This document shows, piece by piece, positions 26,606 through 34,420 of a DNA stretch of 64,000 nucleotides. Where the stretch lies: assembly GCF_002115755.1 (NCBI RefSeq), contig NZ_JFKA01000015.1:1-64000 (forward strand). The letters run 5' to 3'. The translations under genes were made by a program, and so were the position numbers. The stretch is from Thalassospira mesophila. GTDB taxonomy: Bacteria > Pseudomonadota > Alphaproteobacteria > Rhodospirillales > Thalassospiraceae. Position 1 is the first letter of the stretch. Every line of letters starts with the position of its first letter. The notes beneath the pieces were generated by a model. The model did not search any database and was not told the origin of the DNA. It was given only the letters and a program-made list of their open reading frames with translations.

Positions 26606-27352
26606 TTACAGTGTAATCCGGTCCCAGTCGGTGGGGCCGCTCATGCCCAGTTGGTCGCGCAATTGCATCATGGTCTGGCGCAATAAATTGCGCATAACAT
26701 TGCGGGCTTCATCGGGGTTGCGGTCGGCAATGGCCTGATAAACCGCCTTGTGCAGGGGCAGGGATTGAACATGGGCCTTGGGCCCGCTGCTAGACAGGCG
26801 AAACGAGCCGATCAGCGCACTTTCTATCAGCATGCCCAATGATTTCATGAAATCATTTTCCGACGCATCGAGTATCGCCTGATGGAAATCCAGATCGGTC
26901 AGATACACCGCTTCCGTGCCCGGTTCTGCCTGCTCCATCCCGATATAGGCCGCATGAATGGCTTCAAGCTGGCTGTCGCTGCGGCGTTCGGCGGCCATGG
27001 CGGCAGTATTGGGTTCAATGATCAGCCGGGTTTCAAACAGGCCATATAAAAAGGTCGGCTCGGGGTCGGGAAAATGCCACGACAAAACATCGGGATCCAG
27101 AAGGTTCCAGAAATGGCGGGGCTTTACCCGTGTGCCGGTTTTGGGGCGGCTTTCGATTAATCCCTTGGCAGATAAAATTTTGATCGCCTCGCGCAGCGCC
27201 GTGCGGGAGACATCAAGCGTTTCGCTCAACTGGGCTTCGGTTGGTAAAATGTCACCCGGGCTTAATTTTCCCGAGACAATGCGCCGACCAAGATCATGGG
27301 CGATAATGCTGTGCAGACTGCGCCTGGCATAGGTTCTCGACATGGATGACAT
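26606..27352 (-). CDS. FadR/GntR-family transcriptional repressor
   Basis: This 248-aa protein has an N-terminal winged helix (about 12-75, with LPTEAQLSETLDVSRTALREAIKILSAKGLI) and a C-terminal FCD ligand domain with metal-binding residues (D and H in LTDLDFHQAIL and ESALIGSFR regions). It is divergent from a sugar dehydrogenase and a GguC gene and probably represses them in response to a sugar acid. A 15-bp palindrome at 27411-27425 lies 59 bases upstream of its start and is a likely operator. Confidence 0.88.
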   Translation of the reverse strand: MSSMSRTYARRSLHSIIAHDLGRRIVSGKLSPGDILPTEAQLSETLDVSRTALREAIKILSAKGLIESRPKTGTRVKPRHFWNLLDPDVLSWHFPDPEPTFLYGLFETRLIIEPNTAAMAAERRSDSQLEAIHAAYIGMEQAEPGTEAVYLTDLDFHQAILDASENDFMKSLGMLIESALIGSFRLSSSGPKAHVQSLPLHKAVYQAIADRNPDEARNVMRNLLRQTMMQLRDQLGMSGPTDWDRITL

Positions 27353-28006
27353 TTATGGTTTCCCCTGGTCCCGCGCGCGATGCTGTCCGGTTTGCCCATT
27401 GGGCACATTATTCATATCATATGAACATATTTGACAGGCAATAACATTTCGCCTGTTCGGGTTTTTCTGCTGGCCTTGCCTAAAACGCAATAGCTTGAAT
27501 TGCGCCCTGTTGGTTTATAGACCAAAGACAGCAGGGGTAAAAGCGGCCATGGCGGGCTTGGTTTGCCTGCTATCTTGACAGGTCTCGCGGGAATGCGCAT
27601 TAATGTTATAGTATGAAGAATAAGGATGCCAGAAGGCGACCGCCGATCAGGAGGAGACAATACCCACTGCGCACTTTCTTGCAACAAGCCCTTTGAGCGT
27701 TCATAACGCGGTCAGGTTGTAACAGCTTTGTCGAAATACGGCGCCCGGATTTTTTCGGGTTTCCATGCTTCCACGTTTTACATTATCGGGTTTATTGTCA
27801 GGCGGAGCGCGAGACCTTGCGGCAAAGTTGCCCGCGCCGGAAGGGCGCAGTCGTGTCTTTTAAGCCATGATCAGGGGGCGGATGGTGCTGGTTGTGCGGG
27901 CGGTCGAGCCGGATGGTGTAGGGTTTTTTCGTTTTTAAATTTATCTGTTTCGGGCCGATTGTCCGAAAAGTTTGGCATTATATCGATCAAGGGAGACGTC
28001 ACCATC
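27353..28006. other. Divergent regulatory region, 654 bp
   Basis: It holds the FadR-type palindrome (27411-27425) and two TTGACA hexamers (27430-27435 and 27575-27580). The second is followed 17 bases later by CATTAA, a weak -10. No real gene is seen; the frame opening at 27728 merely runs into the SDR gene. The unusually long leader before 28007 could hide a regulatory RNA, but I see no known riboswitch fold. Confidence 0.4.
27411..27425. promoter_or_regulatory. Perfect 15-bp palindrome, likely FadR-type operator
   Basis: TTCATAT-C-ATATGAA, with exact 7-bp arms, lies between the divergent repressor and the dehydrogenase. Such AT-rich palindromes are typical sites of GntR/FadR repressors. 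Confidence 0.55.
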
Positions 28007-28780
28007 ATGGCTGATCGCAAAGCAACCCATTATACCAGCCTTCAGGATGCCTCGGTTTTTATTACCGGCGGTGCCACCGGCATTGGCAAGGCGTTGGTTG
28101 AAGCTTTTTGTGCGCAGGGTGCAAAGGTCGCCTTTGTGGATATTCTGCGCGACGAAGGTGTGGCACTGGTTGAAGAACTGGCAGCGTCGGCCCCGCACGC
28201 CCCGCTTTTTATCGAATGCGATTTAACCAATATTGACGCCCTTCGCCGCGCGGTTAGCGATGCGAGCGCCAAGAACGGGTCGATTTCGGTATTGCTGAAC
28301 AATGTCGCCAACGATACCCGCCATAAATGGCAGGACGTCACCCCGGAATATTGGGACCAGCGCCAGGCGATTAACATTCGTCCGGCATTTTTCGCCATTC
28401 AGGCGATTGCACCCATGATGATCAAGGCCGGTGGCGGATCAATTGTTAATTTTGGTTCGGTTAGCTGGATGATGGGGCAGGGCGGCATGCCCGGCTATAC
28501 CACGGCAAAATCAGCCGTGCAGGGCTTAACGCGCGGCATGGCGCGCGACCTTGGCAAGGATGGTATCCGGGTTAACACCCTTGTGCCCGGTTGGGTGATG
28601 ACACAGCGCCAGCTTGATCTGTGGGTGGATGAAGCCGCCGAAAAGGAAATTGCCGAACGGCAATGCCTGAAAAACAAGGTCATGCCCGACGATATCGCCC
28701 GGATGGCGCTGTTTTTGGCGTCTGACGAAAGCCGGATGATTACGTCGCAAAACTTCATTGTCGATGGTGGCTGGGTTTAA
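28007..28780 (+). CDS. Short-chain dehydrogenase, probably sugar 1-dehydrogenase type
   Basis: This 257-aa classical SDR has the cofactor motif TGGATGIG (near residue 18), LLNNVAN in place of NNAG, the catalytic Ser in VNFGSVSWMMG and the YTTAK catalytic Tyr/Lys, and it ends ...DGGWV. With an acidic residue after the second beta strand (FVDI) it should prefer NAD. The neighbouring GguC-type gene and FadR regulator suggest oxidation of a sugar such as arabinose, galactose or fucose; the substrate is inferred, not proven. The ATG at 28007 is preceded by AAGGGAG at a slightly long distance. Confidence 0.82.
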   Translation: MADRKATHYTSLQDASVFITGGATGIGKALVEAFCAQGAKVAFVDILRDEGVALVEELAASAPHAPLFIECDLTNIDALRRAVSDASAKNGSISVLLNNVANDTRHKWQDVTPEYWDQRQAINIRPAFFAIQAIAPMMIKAGGGSIVNFGSVSWMMGQGGMPGYTTAKSAVQGLTRGMARDLGKDGIRVNTLVPGWVMTQRQLDLWVDEAAEKEIAERQCLKNKVMPDDIARMALFLASDESRMITSQNFIVDGGWV

Positions 28781-28827
28781 ATCCGCGTTTTGGGCCAAGC
28801 CCGCACGTATTCTTGCAGGATAAAAAA

Positions 28828-29817
28828 ATGAGACTGGTTCAATTTCGTGACGAAGAAGGCAATGCCGCCGTTGCCGTGGTTGAAGATAACGCTACCCTTG
28901 TGCCCCTGCGCGGTGTGGCGTCGGTTCGCGAGCTTGCGAAAATTGCGCTGGCCGAGGGCATTACCCTTGCCAAGGCGGCAACAGCGCAAATGGGCGATGC
29001 CCGGATTGATTACGACACCGTTGCCAGATCTGGCCGTTTGTTACCCCCGATCAGCCATTCCGACCCGGCACATTTTCTGGTCACCGGTACGGGGTTGACG
29101 CATTTGGGCTCGGCCTCGGCGCGGGCCAATATGCATACGGGGGACACCAAAAAAGTTGATGAAACCGATTCCATGAAAATGTTCCGCATGGGGGTCGAGG
29201 GTGGAAAACCCGGTGCGGGCCAGCATGGTGTGCAACCGGAATGGTTTTACAAAGGCGACGGATCGGTGGTTGTGGCACCGGGGGCCGATATTCCCAGCCC
29301 GTCCTTTGCCCTTGATGGCAGCGAAGAACCCGAAATAGCCGCCATTTACATGATTGACGACGATGGCACTCCGGTGCGGTTGGGCTTTGCCCTTGGTAAC
29401 GAGTTTTCCGACCATGTGATGGAACGCCAGAATTACCTTTATCTGGCGCATTCAAAATTGCGCGCCTGTGCGCTGGGGCCGGAATTATTGTTGGGTGATT
29501 TACCGTCCCATGTCGAAGGCACGTCGCGGTTATATCGTGATGGCAAGGTGATTTGGGAAAAGCCGTTTGTCAGCGGTGAAGACAATATGTCGCATTCACT
29601 GGCGAACCTTGAATATCACCATTTCAAATATGACCTGTTTTGTCACCCCGGCGATATTCACGCCCATTATTTTGGCACAGCAACCCTTAGCTTTGCCGAT
29701 GGTGTGACGACACAGGATGGCGATAAATTTGAAATTGTGTCGGAAACTTTTGGCCGTCCGATCCGCAATCGCTTGAAAGTTAGTGAAGAACGCCCGGTAA
29801 AAATCCGCGCGATTTAA
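28828..29817 (+). CDS. GguC/AraD1-family protein (fumarylacetoacetate-hydrolase fold)
   Basis: This 329-aa protein has features of the AraD1/GguC group: N-terminal MRLVQFRDEEG, the VTGTGLTHLGSAS segment, the metal-binding EPEIA with a later acidic residue, and GDIHAHYFGT near the C-terminus. Members occur in sugar-acid operons and are thought to act on 2-keto-3-deoxy sugar acids. The start ATG at 28828 has AGGA eight bases upstream. It lies 47 bases after the SDR and ends at a strong terminator, giving a two-gene operon. Confidence 0.82.
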   Translation: MRLVQFRDEEGNAAVAVVEDNATLVPLRGVASVRELAKIALAEGITLAKAATAQMGDARIDYDTVARSGRLLPPISHSDPAHFLVTGTGLTHLGSASARANMHTGDTKKVDETDSMKMFRMGVEGGKPGAGQHGVQPEWFYKGDGSVVVAPGADIPSPSFALDGSEEPEIAAIYMIDDDGTPVRLGFALGNEFSDHVMERQNYLYLAHSKLRACALGPELLLGDLPSHVEGTSRLYRDGKVIWEKPFVSGEDNMSHSLANLEYHHFKYDLFCHPGDIHAHYFGTATLSFADGVTTQDGDKFEIVSETFGRPIRNRLKVSEERPVKIRAI

Positions 29818-29884
29818 CGCCATGTTTTGCCGACAGGTACCAACCTGTCAGGCACTCTATCGAACCAGCCTCCCTGCGAACTTG

Positions 29885-29913
29885 CCCGGCCCCGTTTGGG
29901 GGCCGGGTTTTCT
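29885..29913 (+). terminator. Rho-independent terminator after the GguC gene
   Basis: CCCGGCCCC (29885-29893) and GGGGCCGGG (29899-29907) form a GC stem followed by TTTTCTTT. Confidence 0.8.
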
Positions 29914-29941
29914 TTATGTTTTGTGGATATGGCGGTTGTGC

Positions 29942-31150
29942 CTAGTTTTGCTCGACCGCAATCGGGGCGGTGCGCAACCCCATGGCAACCATCACACCGG
30001 TCGTCAGCAGCAAAACCCCGCTAACGCTAAACACGCCAAGCGCACCACTGGCATTGTAAATAACCCCGCCAAGGGCCGCACCGATGGCAATAGCAAACTG
30101 GATTGATGCGACAAGCAACCCGCCGCCGCTTTCGGCTTCGTCGGGCACAGTTCGCGTGATCCAGGTGGACCAGCCAACGGGCATGGCGCCAAAGGCCATG
30201 CCCCAAATGGCAATCAGGATGGCATCAGCCACCGGTGCGTCGCCCTGCAAGGTGGCAAGGCCCAACCCGGCAAGACCCATGATCACGGGCATAACGGTCA
30301 GGGTCAGTTTTAAATTACGCTCAATCAGCACGCCAGCCAGATAGGTGCCAAGGAAATTGGCAATACCAAAGCCTAACAAGATGCCCGAGACGCCGGAAAC
30401 CGCCACGCCAGTAACGTTTTCCAAAAACGGGCGCACATAGGTAAACATGGCGAAATGGCCGGTAAAGATCAGCATGGTCATGATCAGGCCAAACCGCATC
30501 CTGGGCCGCGTCATAACCTCAAAAAGGGTACGCAAGCTTGCATGGCCACTTGGTGCCAGTTTAGGCAGGGTGGCAAACTGCACCATCAGGGCAATCACAC
30601 CCAAACCACCGGCCAGCAGGAAAATATTGCGCCAGCCGATAATATCGCCCAGAAAACTGCCCAGCGGGGCGGCAAATACGGTGGCAACCGATACCCCGCT
30701 AAACAGGATGGACAAGGCGCGCGGGATAAGATGTTCGGGTACCAGCCGCATGACAACGGCAGCGGCCATTGTCCAGAACCCGCCAAGTGCAATACCCAGC
30801 AAGACGCGCGCCATAATAAGGAATTCAAGGTTGGGCGCGATTGCCACCAAAATGTTTGATATGATCAGCAAAACCGAAAAACCCAGTAAAACCTGACGGC
30901 GGTCAAAACGGCGGGTTAGGGTTGCGATCAAAAGGCAGGTAATAAGGGCGACAATGGCGGTGGCCGACACGGCCTGTCCAGCCATGCCTTCGTTAATGCC
31001 AAGGTCGCGCGCCATCGGGGTGAGAAGACTGGCAGGCAGAAATTCCGCCGTAACCAGAGCAAACACACCCAGTGTCATGGAAATGACTGCCCCCCATGCC
31101 GGGGCTGTTGGCCCGCCAGCAATCGGGGTGCTTGTGTTTGTGTCGTTCAT
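29942..31150 (-). CDS. MFS efflux transporter, NepI/AraJ type
   Basis: This 402-aa carrier has twelve hydrophobic segments. The N-terminal pattern (AVISMTLGVFALVTAEFLPA, then LTPMARDLGI) is typical of the DHA1 subgroup that includes NepI, a purine ribonucleoside exporter, and AraJ. The motif-A region is ATLTRRFDRRQVLL. It is divergent from an AraC-family regulator only 90 bases away, which probably controls it. Confidence 0.82.
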   Translation of the reverse strand: MNDTNTSTPIAGGPTAPAWGAVISMTLGVFALVTAEFLPASLLTPMARDLGINEGMAGQAVSATAIVALITCLLIATLTRRFDRRQVLLGFSVLLIISNILVAIAPNLEFLIMARVLLGIALGGFWTMAAAVVMRLVPEHLIPRALSILFSGVSVATVFAAPLGSFLGDIIGWRNIFLLAGGLGVIALMVQFATLPKLAPSGHASLRTLFEVMTRPRMRFGLIMTMLIFTGHFAMFTYVRPFLENVTGVAVSGVSGILLGFGIANFLGTYLAGVLIERNLKLTLTVMPVIMGLAGLGLATLQGDAPVADAILIAIWGMAFGAMPVGWSTWITRTVPDEAESGGGLLVASIQFAIAIGAALGGVIYNASGALGVFSVSGVLLLTTGVMVAMGLRTAPIAVEQN

Positions 31151-31184
31151 TCTTATCTATGTCCTGTCTGTAAGGATGCAATTT

Positions 31185-31250
31185 TGATTGATCCTAAAAT
31201 AGGCTGGTATTCCCAGACGATCTATGCCAGATACTCTTGAATGATTGATC
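31185..31250. promoter_or_regulatory. Direct repeat TGATTGATC in the MFS/AraC divergent region
   Basis: Copies are at 31185-31193 and 31242-31250, 57 bases apart, and the second overlaps the regulator's start codon. AraC-type activators often bind direct repeats, so this is a candidate site; it could also be chance. Confidence 0.25.
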
Positions 31251-32221
31251 AATCGTCCGAAAAATATCGCAGTGCAGCACCAGAGCACGTTGCAACCGAC
31301 CTGATCAGCGAATTGCTGATGGGGATGCGCCTGTTTGGCTTGCATTACAGCCGGGTGCAAATGGCCCCGCCTTTTGGTGTGCGCTTTGGCGACGATGTTG
31401 CGCGGGCCCAGTTTCACTTTGTTGCGCGTGGGCCGGTTTATTTGCGCTGTGTTTCGGGCGGGCAATGTGTGCTGCAAACCGGCGATGCCGTGTTGTTGCC
31501 GCGTGGCGTGGGCCACGAATTGTTATCATCGCCCGATATTACCGCGGACAATATTGAAAACTTTGTTGCCGCCCCGATCTGTAATCGCTTTGACGCCATT
31601 ACCGCCTGCGACCCGAAACAGGGTGTGGATGACAGCGTACTGTTTTTTAGCGGCTGCATGGAATTTGATCTCGGCTGTATGAGCCCGCTGATTGGCATGA
31701 TGCCCGAAATCATGCAGGTCGGCACCTTGCTGGAACGTAACCCCGAAATATTGCCGATTCTGGAAGCCATGGCGCGCGAGGTTTGTTCTGAACGGGCCGG
31801 GTATGGTGCCATTGTTACCCGCCTGGCCGATGTTGTTTCGGCCTCCATTATCCGGGGTTGGGTGGAATGTGGCTGTGGTGATGCCACCGGCTGGGTCGAG
31901 GCGCTGCGTGATCCCCGGCTAGGGCGGGTTATTGGTGCCTTGCACCGTGATCCGGGCCGTAACTGGACGGTGGAAAGCATGGCATCGGAAATGGGAACAT
32001 CGCGCTCGGTTTTTGCCGAACGGTTTTTGGCCGTTACGGGCATCACCCCGCTGCGCTATGTCGCCGATTTTCGCATGCGCCTGGCCACCCAATGGATCAG
32101 CCGCGACCGCATGCCGGTTGATACCGTGGCCGAACGGCTGGGCTATGGCTCCGCTGCTGCATTCAGCCGGGCATTTAAACGGGTAACCGGCACTTCGCCC
32201 GGCGGTGTGCGCCGGGCCTAG
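31241..32221 (+). CDS. AraC-family regulator with cupin sensor domain
   Basis: This 326-aa protein has an N-terminal cupin_6-type domain (YSRVQMAPPFGVRFG; GDAVLLPRGVGHEL) and a C-terminal pair of helix-turn-helices (about 225-320, with WTVESMASEMGTSRSVFAER and PVDTVAERLGYGSAAAFSRAF). This layout is shared with regulators next to efflux or detoxification genes. It should activate the divergent NepI-like exporter; the inducer is unknown. Confidence 0.87.
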   Translation: MIDQSSEKYRSAAPEHVATDLISELLMGMRLFGLHYSRVQMAPPFGVRFGDDVARAQFHFVARGPVYLRCVSGGQCVLQTGDAVLLPRGVGHELLSSPDITADNIENFVAAPICNRFDAITACDPKQGVDDSVLFFSGCMEFDLGCMSPLIGMMPEIMQVGTLLERNPEILPILEAMAREVCSERAGYGAIVTRLADVVSASIIRGWVECGCGDATGWVEALRDPRLGRVIGALHRDPGRNWTVESMASEMGTSRSVFAERFLAVTGITPLRYVADFRMRLATQWISRDRMPVDTVAERLGYGSAAAFSRAFKRVTGTSPGGVRRA

Positions 32222-32242
32222 GGGCTTGCGCTAAAGCCTGTT

Positions 32243-33199
32243 TTACGGTTTGCGCACGGCAACTGTTTCCACCCGGTGGCCTTTGCCCTTGCGCAAAATT
32301 GCGTCGGCGCGAAAACGTGACGGGGCCACATGCTGTTCCAACACCTTGGCATTGATATTGGCCCATATGTCGCCCGCAAGGATGCGCGCCTCGTCGTCAT
32401 TTAAATGGGCATAGCGGTGGAAATAGGATTCCGGGGTTTGAAACACACTGTTTTTCAAGGTTAGAAAACGGTGAATATACCAGGTGCGAATATCGTCTTC
32501 ATCGGCATCCAGATACAGGGTGAAATCGAAATAGTCACCGGCATGGGTCTGGGCGACCGGGCTGCCAACCGTGCTGATTTCCAGAACATTTAACCCTTCG
32601 ACAATCAGAATGTCGGGGTTATCAATAATCTGTTTGCGATCCGGGTCGATATCATAGGTTACGTGCGAATAAACCGGTATTTCGACCTGTTCTGCCCCGT
32701 CTTTGATCTGTTCAAGTGTGTCAAGCAGGGCGCGGCGATCATAGCTTTCGGGGAAACCCTTGCGCGCCAGAAGGCCGCGTTCTTCCAGATCGGCCAGCGG
32801 CCATAAAAAACCGTCGGTACACATCAAATCAACCCGGCCCGCACTGCCCAGCGATTGCGCCAGCATTTGCCGCAAAACCCGGCAAAAGGTGCTTTTACCC
32901 ACCGCAACACTGCCCGCAACCCCGATGATATAGGGTGCTTTGCGCGGCGGGGTGCCCAACACATTGCCCATCCCGGTTTTAAGGGATGCCAGATGGTCGC
33001 GGTGCGTGCGGATCAAATGGATCAGCGGCGCAAAAATTGCCGACAGGTCATCCTGATCGGTGGTGTCGTTGAGGCCGCGCAGCGCATCAAGGTCGGCAGC
33101 GGCAAGATGATAGGCCGTGTTTTCACCTACGGCCTGCCACATGTCCCGGTCAAACAGGGCATAGCGGTCAGGGTAAGGCGACGACGGGGAAAGGGTCAT
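32243..33199 (-). CDS. coaA: Pantothenate kinase, type I
   Basis: This 318-aa enzyme catalyses the first committed step of coenzyme A synthesis. The P-loop is GVAGSVAVGKST near residue 95, followed by the CoaA-specific segments VDLMCTDGFLWP and KGFPESYDRRAL and the anchor IVEGLNVLE. Length matches bacterial CoaA (about 316 aa). It ends 22 bases from the convergent AraC gene. The start is ATG at 33199 with AAGG upstream. A palindrome lies about 85 bases upstream. Confidence 0.95.
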   Translation of the reverse strand: MTLSPSSPYPDRYALFDRDMWQAVGENTAYHLAAADLDALRGLNDTTDQDDLSAIFAPLIHLIRTHRDHLASLKTGMGNVLGTPPRKAPYIIGVAGSVAVGKSTFCRVLRQMLAQSLGSAGRVDLMCTDGFLWPLADLEERGLLARKGFPESYDRRALLDTLEQIKDGAEQVEIPVYSHVTYDIDPDRKQIIDNPDILIVEGLNVLEISTVGSPVAQTHAGDYFDFTLYLDADEDDIRTWYIHRFLTLKNSVFQTPESYFHRYAHLNDDEARILAGDIWANINAKVLEQHVAPSRFRADAILRKGKGHRVETVAVRKP

Positions 33200-33283
33200 T
33201 ACGGCCTTCTCTGCTTTTGGTTTGGTTTATCTTGTCGCTTTATGCCGTTTGGGCGGGGGCGATGCAATGTTAACGGTGATGAT

Positions 33284-33304
33284 TTGGTCAATAACTTTGA
33301 CCAA
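33284..33304. promoter_or_regulatory. Inverted repeat TTGGTCAA-N5-TTGACCAA upstream of coaA
   Basis: The exact 8-bp arms lie in the 236-bp gap between coaA and the IclR gene stop. The regulator is unknown. Confidence 0.35.
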
Positions 33305-33435
33305 CAGGGGCAATTTCGTCGAAAAAGGCCGAAAATTCCGCAGTTTTACGTATTTTTTAGCCGGGCAGGTGGCGGGGTTGGCGGGTCTCGTTAAAAACGC
33401 GCCTTGCATGTAGTCTGCGCTGGGCCTTTGTCAAT

Positions 33436-34206
33436 TCAGGTGCCGGCGCTGCCCCCGTAAAGGGCGCTTTGGGCGGCAAGGGCGGCATCTTGAAGATGGC
33501 GCAACAGGCGGGCGCGGCGCTGATGGACAATTTCGCGGGCGGTGCCAAAGGTGGAAAGGGCGCTGACCATGCGGTCGGTGCGGTTGGTAACCGGCACGGC
33601 AATGGCGTAAATGTCGCTTTCGCGTTCGCCGTCATTAAGGGCAAAGCCATCCTCGCGGATGCGCTGCAGCTCCTGTTTTAACGCCGACTTTCCGGTAATG
33701 GTGGTGGCGGTCAGGGCTGAAAGATGGGCGGTGGCGAGGTAGGTGTCGCGTTTTTCATCTTCCATAAAGGCCAGCCACAGCTTGCCATGTGCGGTGCAAA
33801 AGGCATCCAGTTTGGTGCCAATACGGATATCGACATAAAGCGACCTGCCCGGCAGTGCCTTGGCAATGCAAACCGCCATGTCGTTTTCAAACCGGGTTGC
33901 CATGCAGGCTTCACCGGTGGCCCGTGCCAGATCATCGAGTACGGGTTGCAGGGCCAGGGCCGGGCCGCCATCGCGCAAAACCCGTTCGCCCAGATCGGCA
34001 AACATATAGCCCAAACGAAAAACCCCGCGTGCGGTCACGCGCAGCGCACCGGCCTGTTCCAGGGTATGAAGAAACCTGTGTGCGGTAATCAGGTTGATTT
34101 TTAATTCTTTCGCGACCTCGCCCGCGCTCATTTCGCTGCGCCCTGCGGCAAACAGCTCAAGAATGCGAAAGGCCTTTAGCACCGATCCGTTTAACTGTGT
34201 GGTCAT
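33436..34206 (-). CDS. IclR-family transcriptional regulator
   Basis: This 256-aa protein has an N-terminal winged helix (LKAFRILELFAAGRSEMSAGEVAKELKI; THRFLHTLEQAGAL) and a C-terminal IclR effector domain (CMATRFENDMAVCIAK; LDAFCTAHGKLWLAF; GFALNDGERESDIYAIAVPV). The start at 34206 was chosen over a frame to 34359 because it opens the domain directly. It is divergent from a ThDP-dependent enzyme and very likely controls it through a palindrome in the 214-bp gap. Confidence 0.9.
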   Translation of the reverse strand: MTTQLNGSVLKAFRILELFAAGRSEMSAGEVAKELKINLITAHRFLHTLEQAGALRVTARGVFRLGYMFADLGERVLRDGGPALALQPVLDDLARATGEACMATRFENDMAVCIAKALPGRSLYVDIRIGTKLDAFCTAHGKLWLAFMEDEKRDTYLATAHLSALTATTITGKSALKQELQRIREDGFALNDGERESDIYAIAVPVTNRTDRMVSALSTFGTAREIVHQRRARLLRHLQDAALAAQSALYGGSAGT

Positions 34207-34339
34207 GTCATCGCCTTTGCAAAAGAACCTGATCGGGGCGGGAATGTGCGTTTCCCGGTGTGAAAAGGCGTTGTCAGGCCACCGCGCCTGTAATGCCGCC
34301 GTCGGACCTGGATCGCGGCCACGCAAATACCGCCGCAGC

Positions 34340-34369
34340 TTGACGGCGGCAAATTTCACGTAATATACT
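34340..34369 (+). promoter_or_regulatory. Promoter of the ThDP enzyme gene
   Basis: TTGACG (34340-34345) and TATACT (34364-34369) are separated by 18 bases, a good sigma-70 match. Confidence 0.5.
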
Positions 34370-34380
34370 ATATTGTAAAT

Positions 34381-34395
34381 TATATTTCAAATATA
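34381..34395. promoter_or_regulatory. Perfect 15-bp palindrome, candidate IclR operator
   Basis: TATATTT-C-AAATATA lies just after the predicted transcription start of the ThDP enzyme gene, where a repressor would block it. Confidence 0.5.
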
Positions 34396-34420
34396 GAAAT
34401 ATGAAAAAGAGGGCGGGGAC

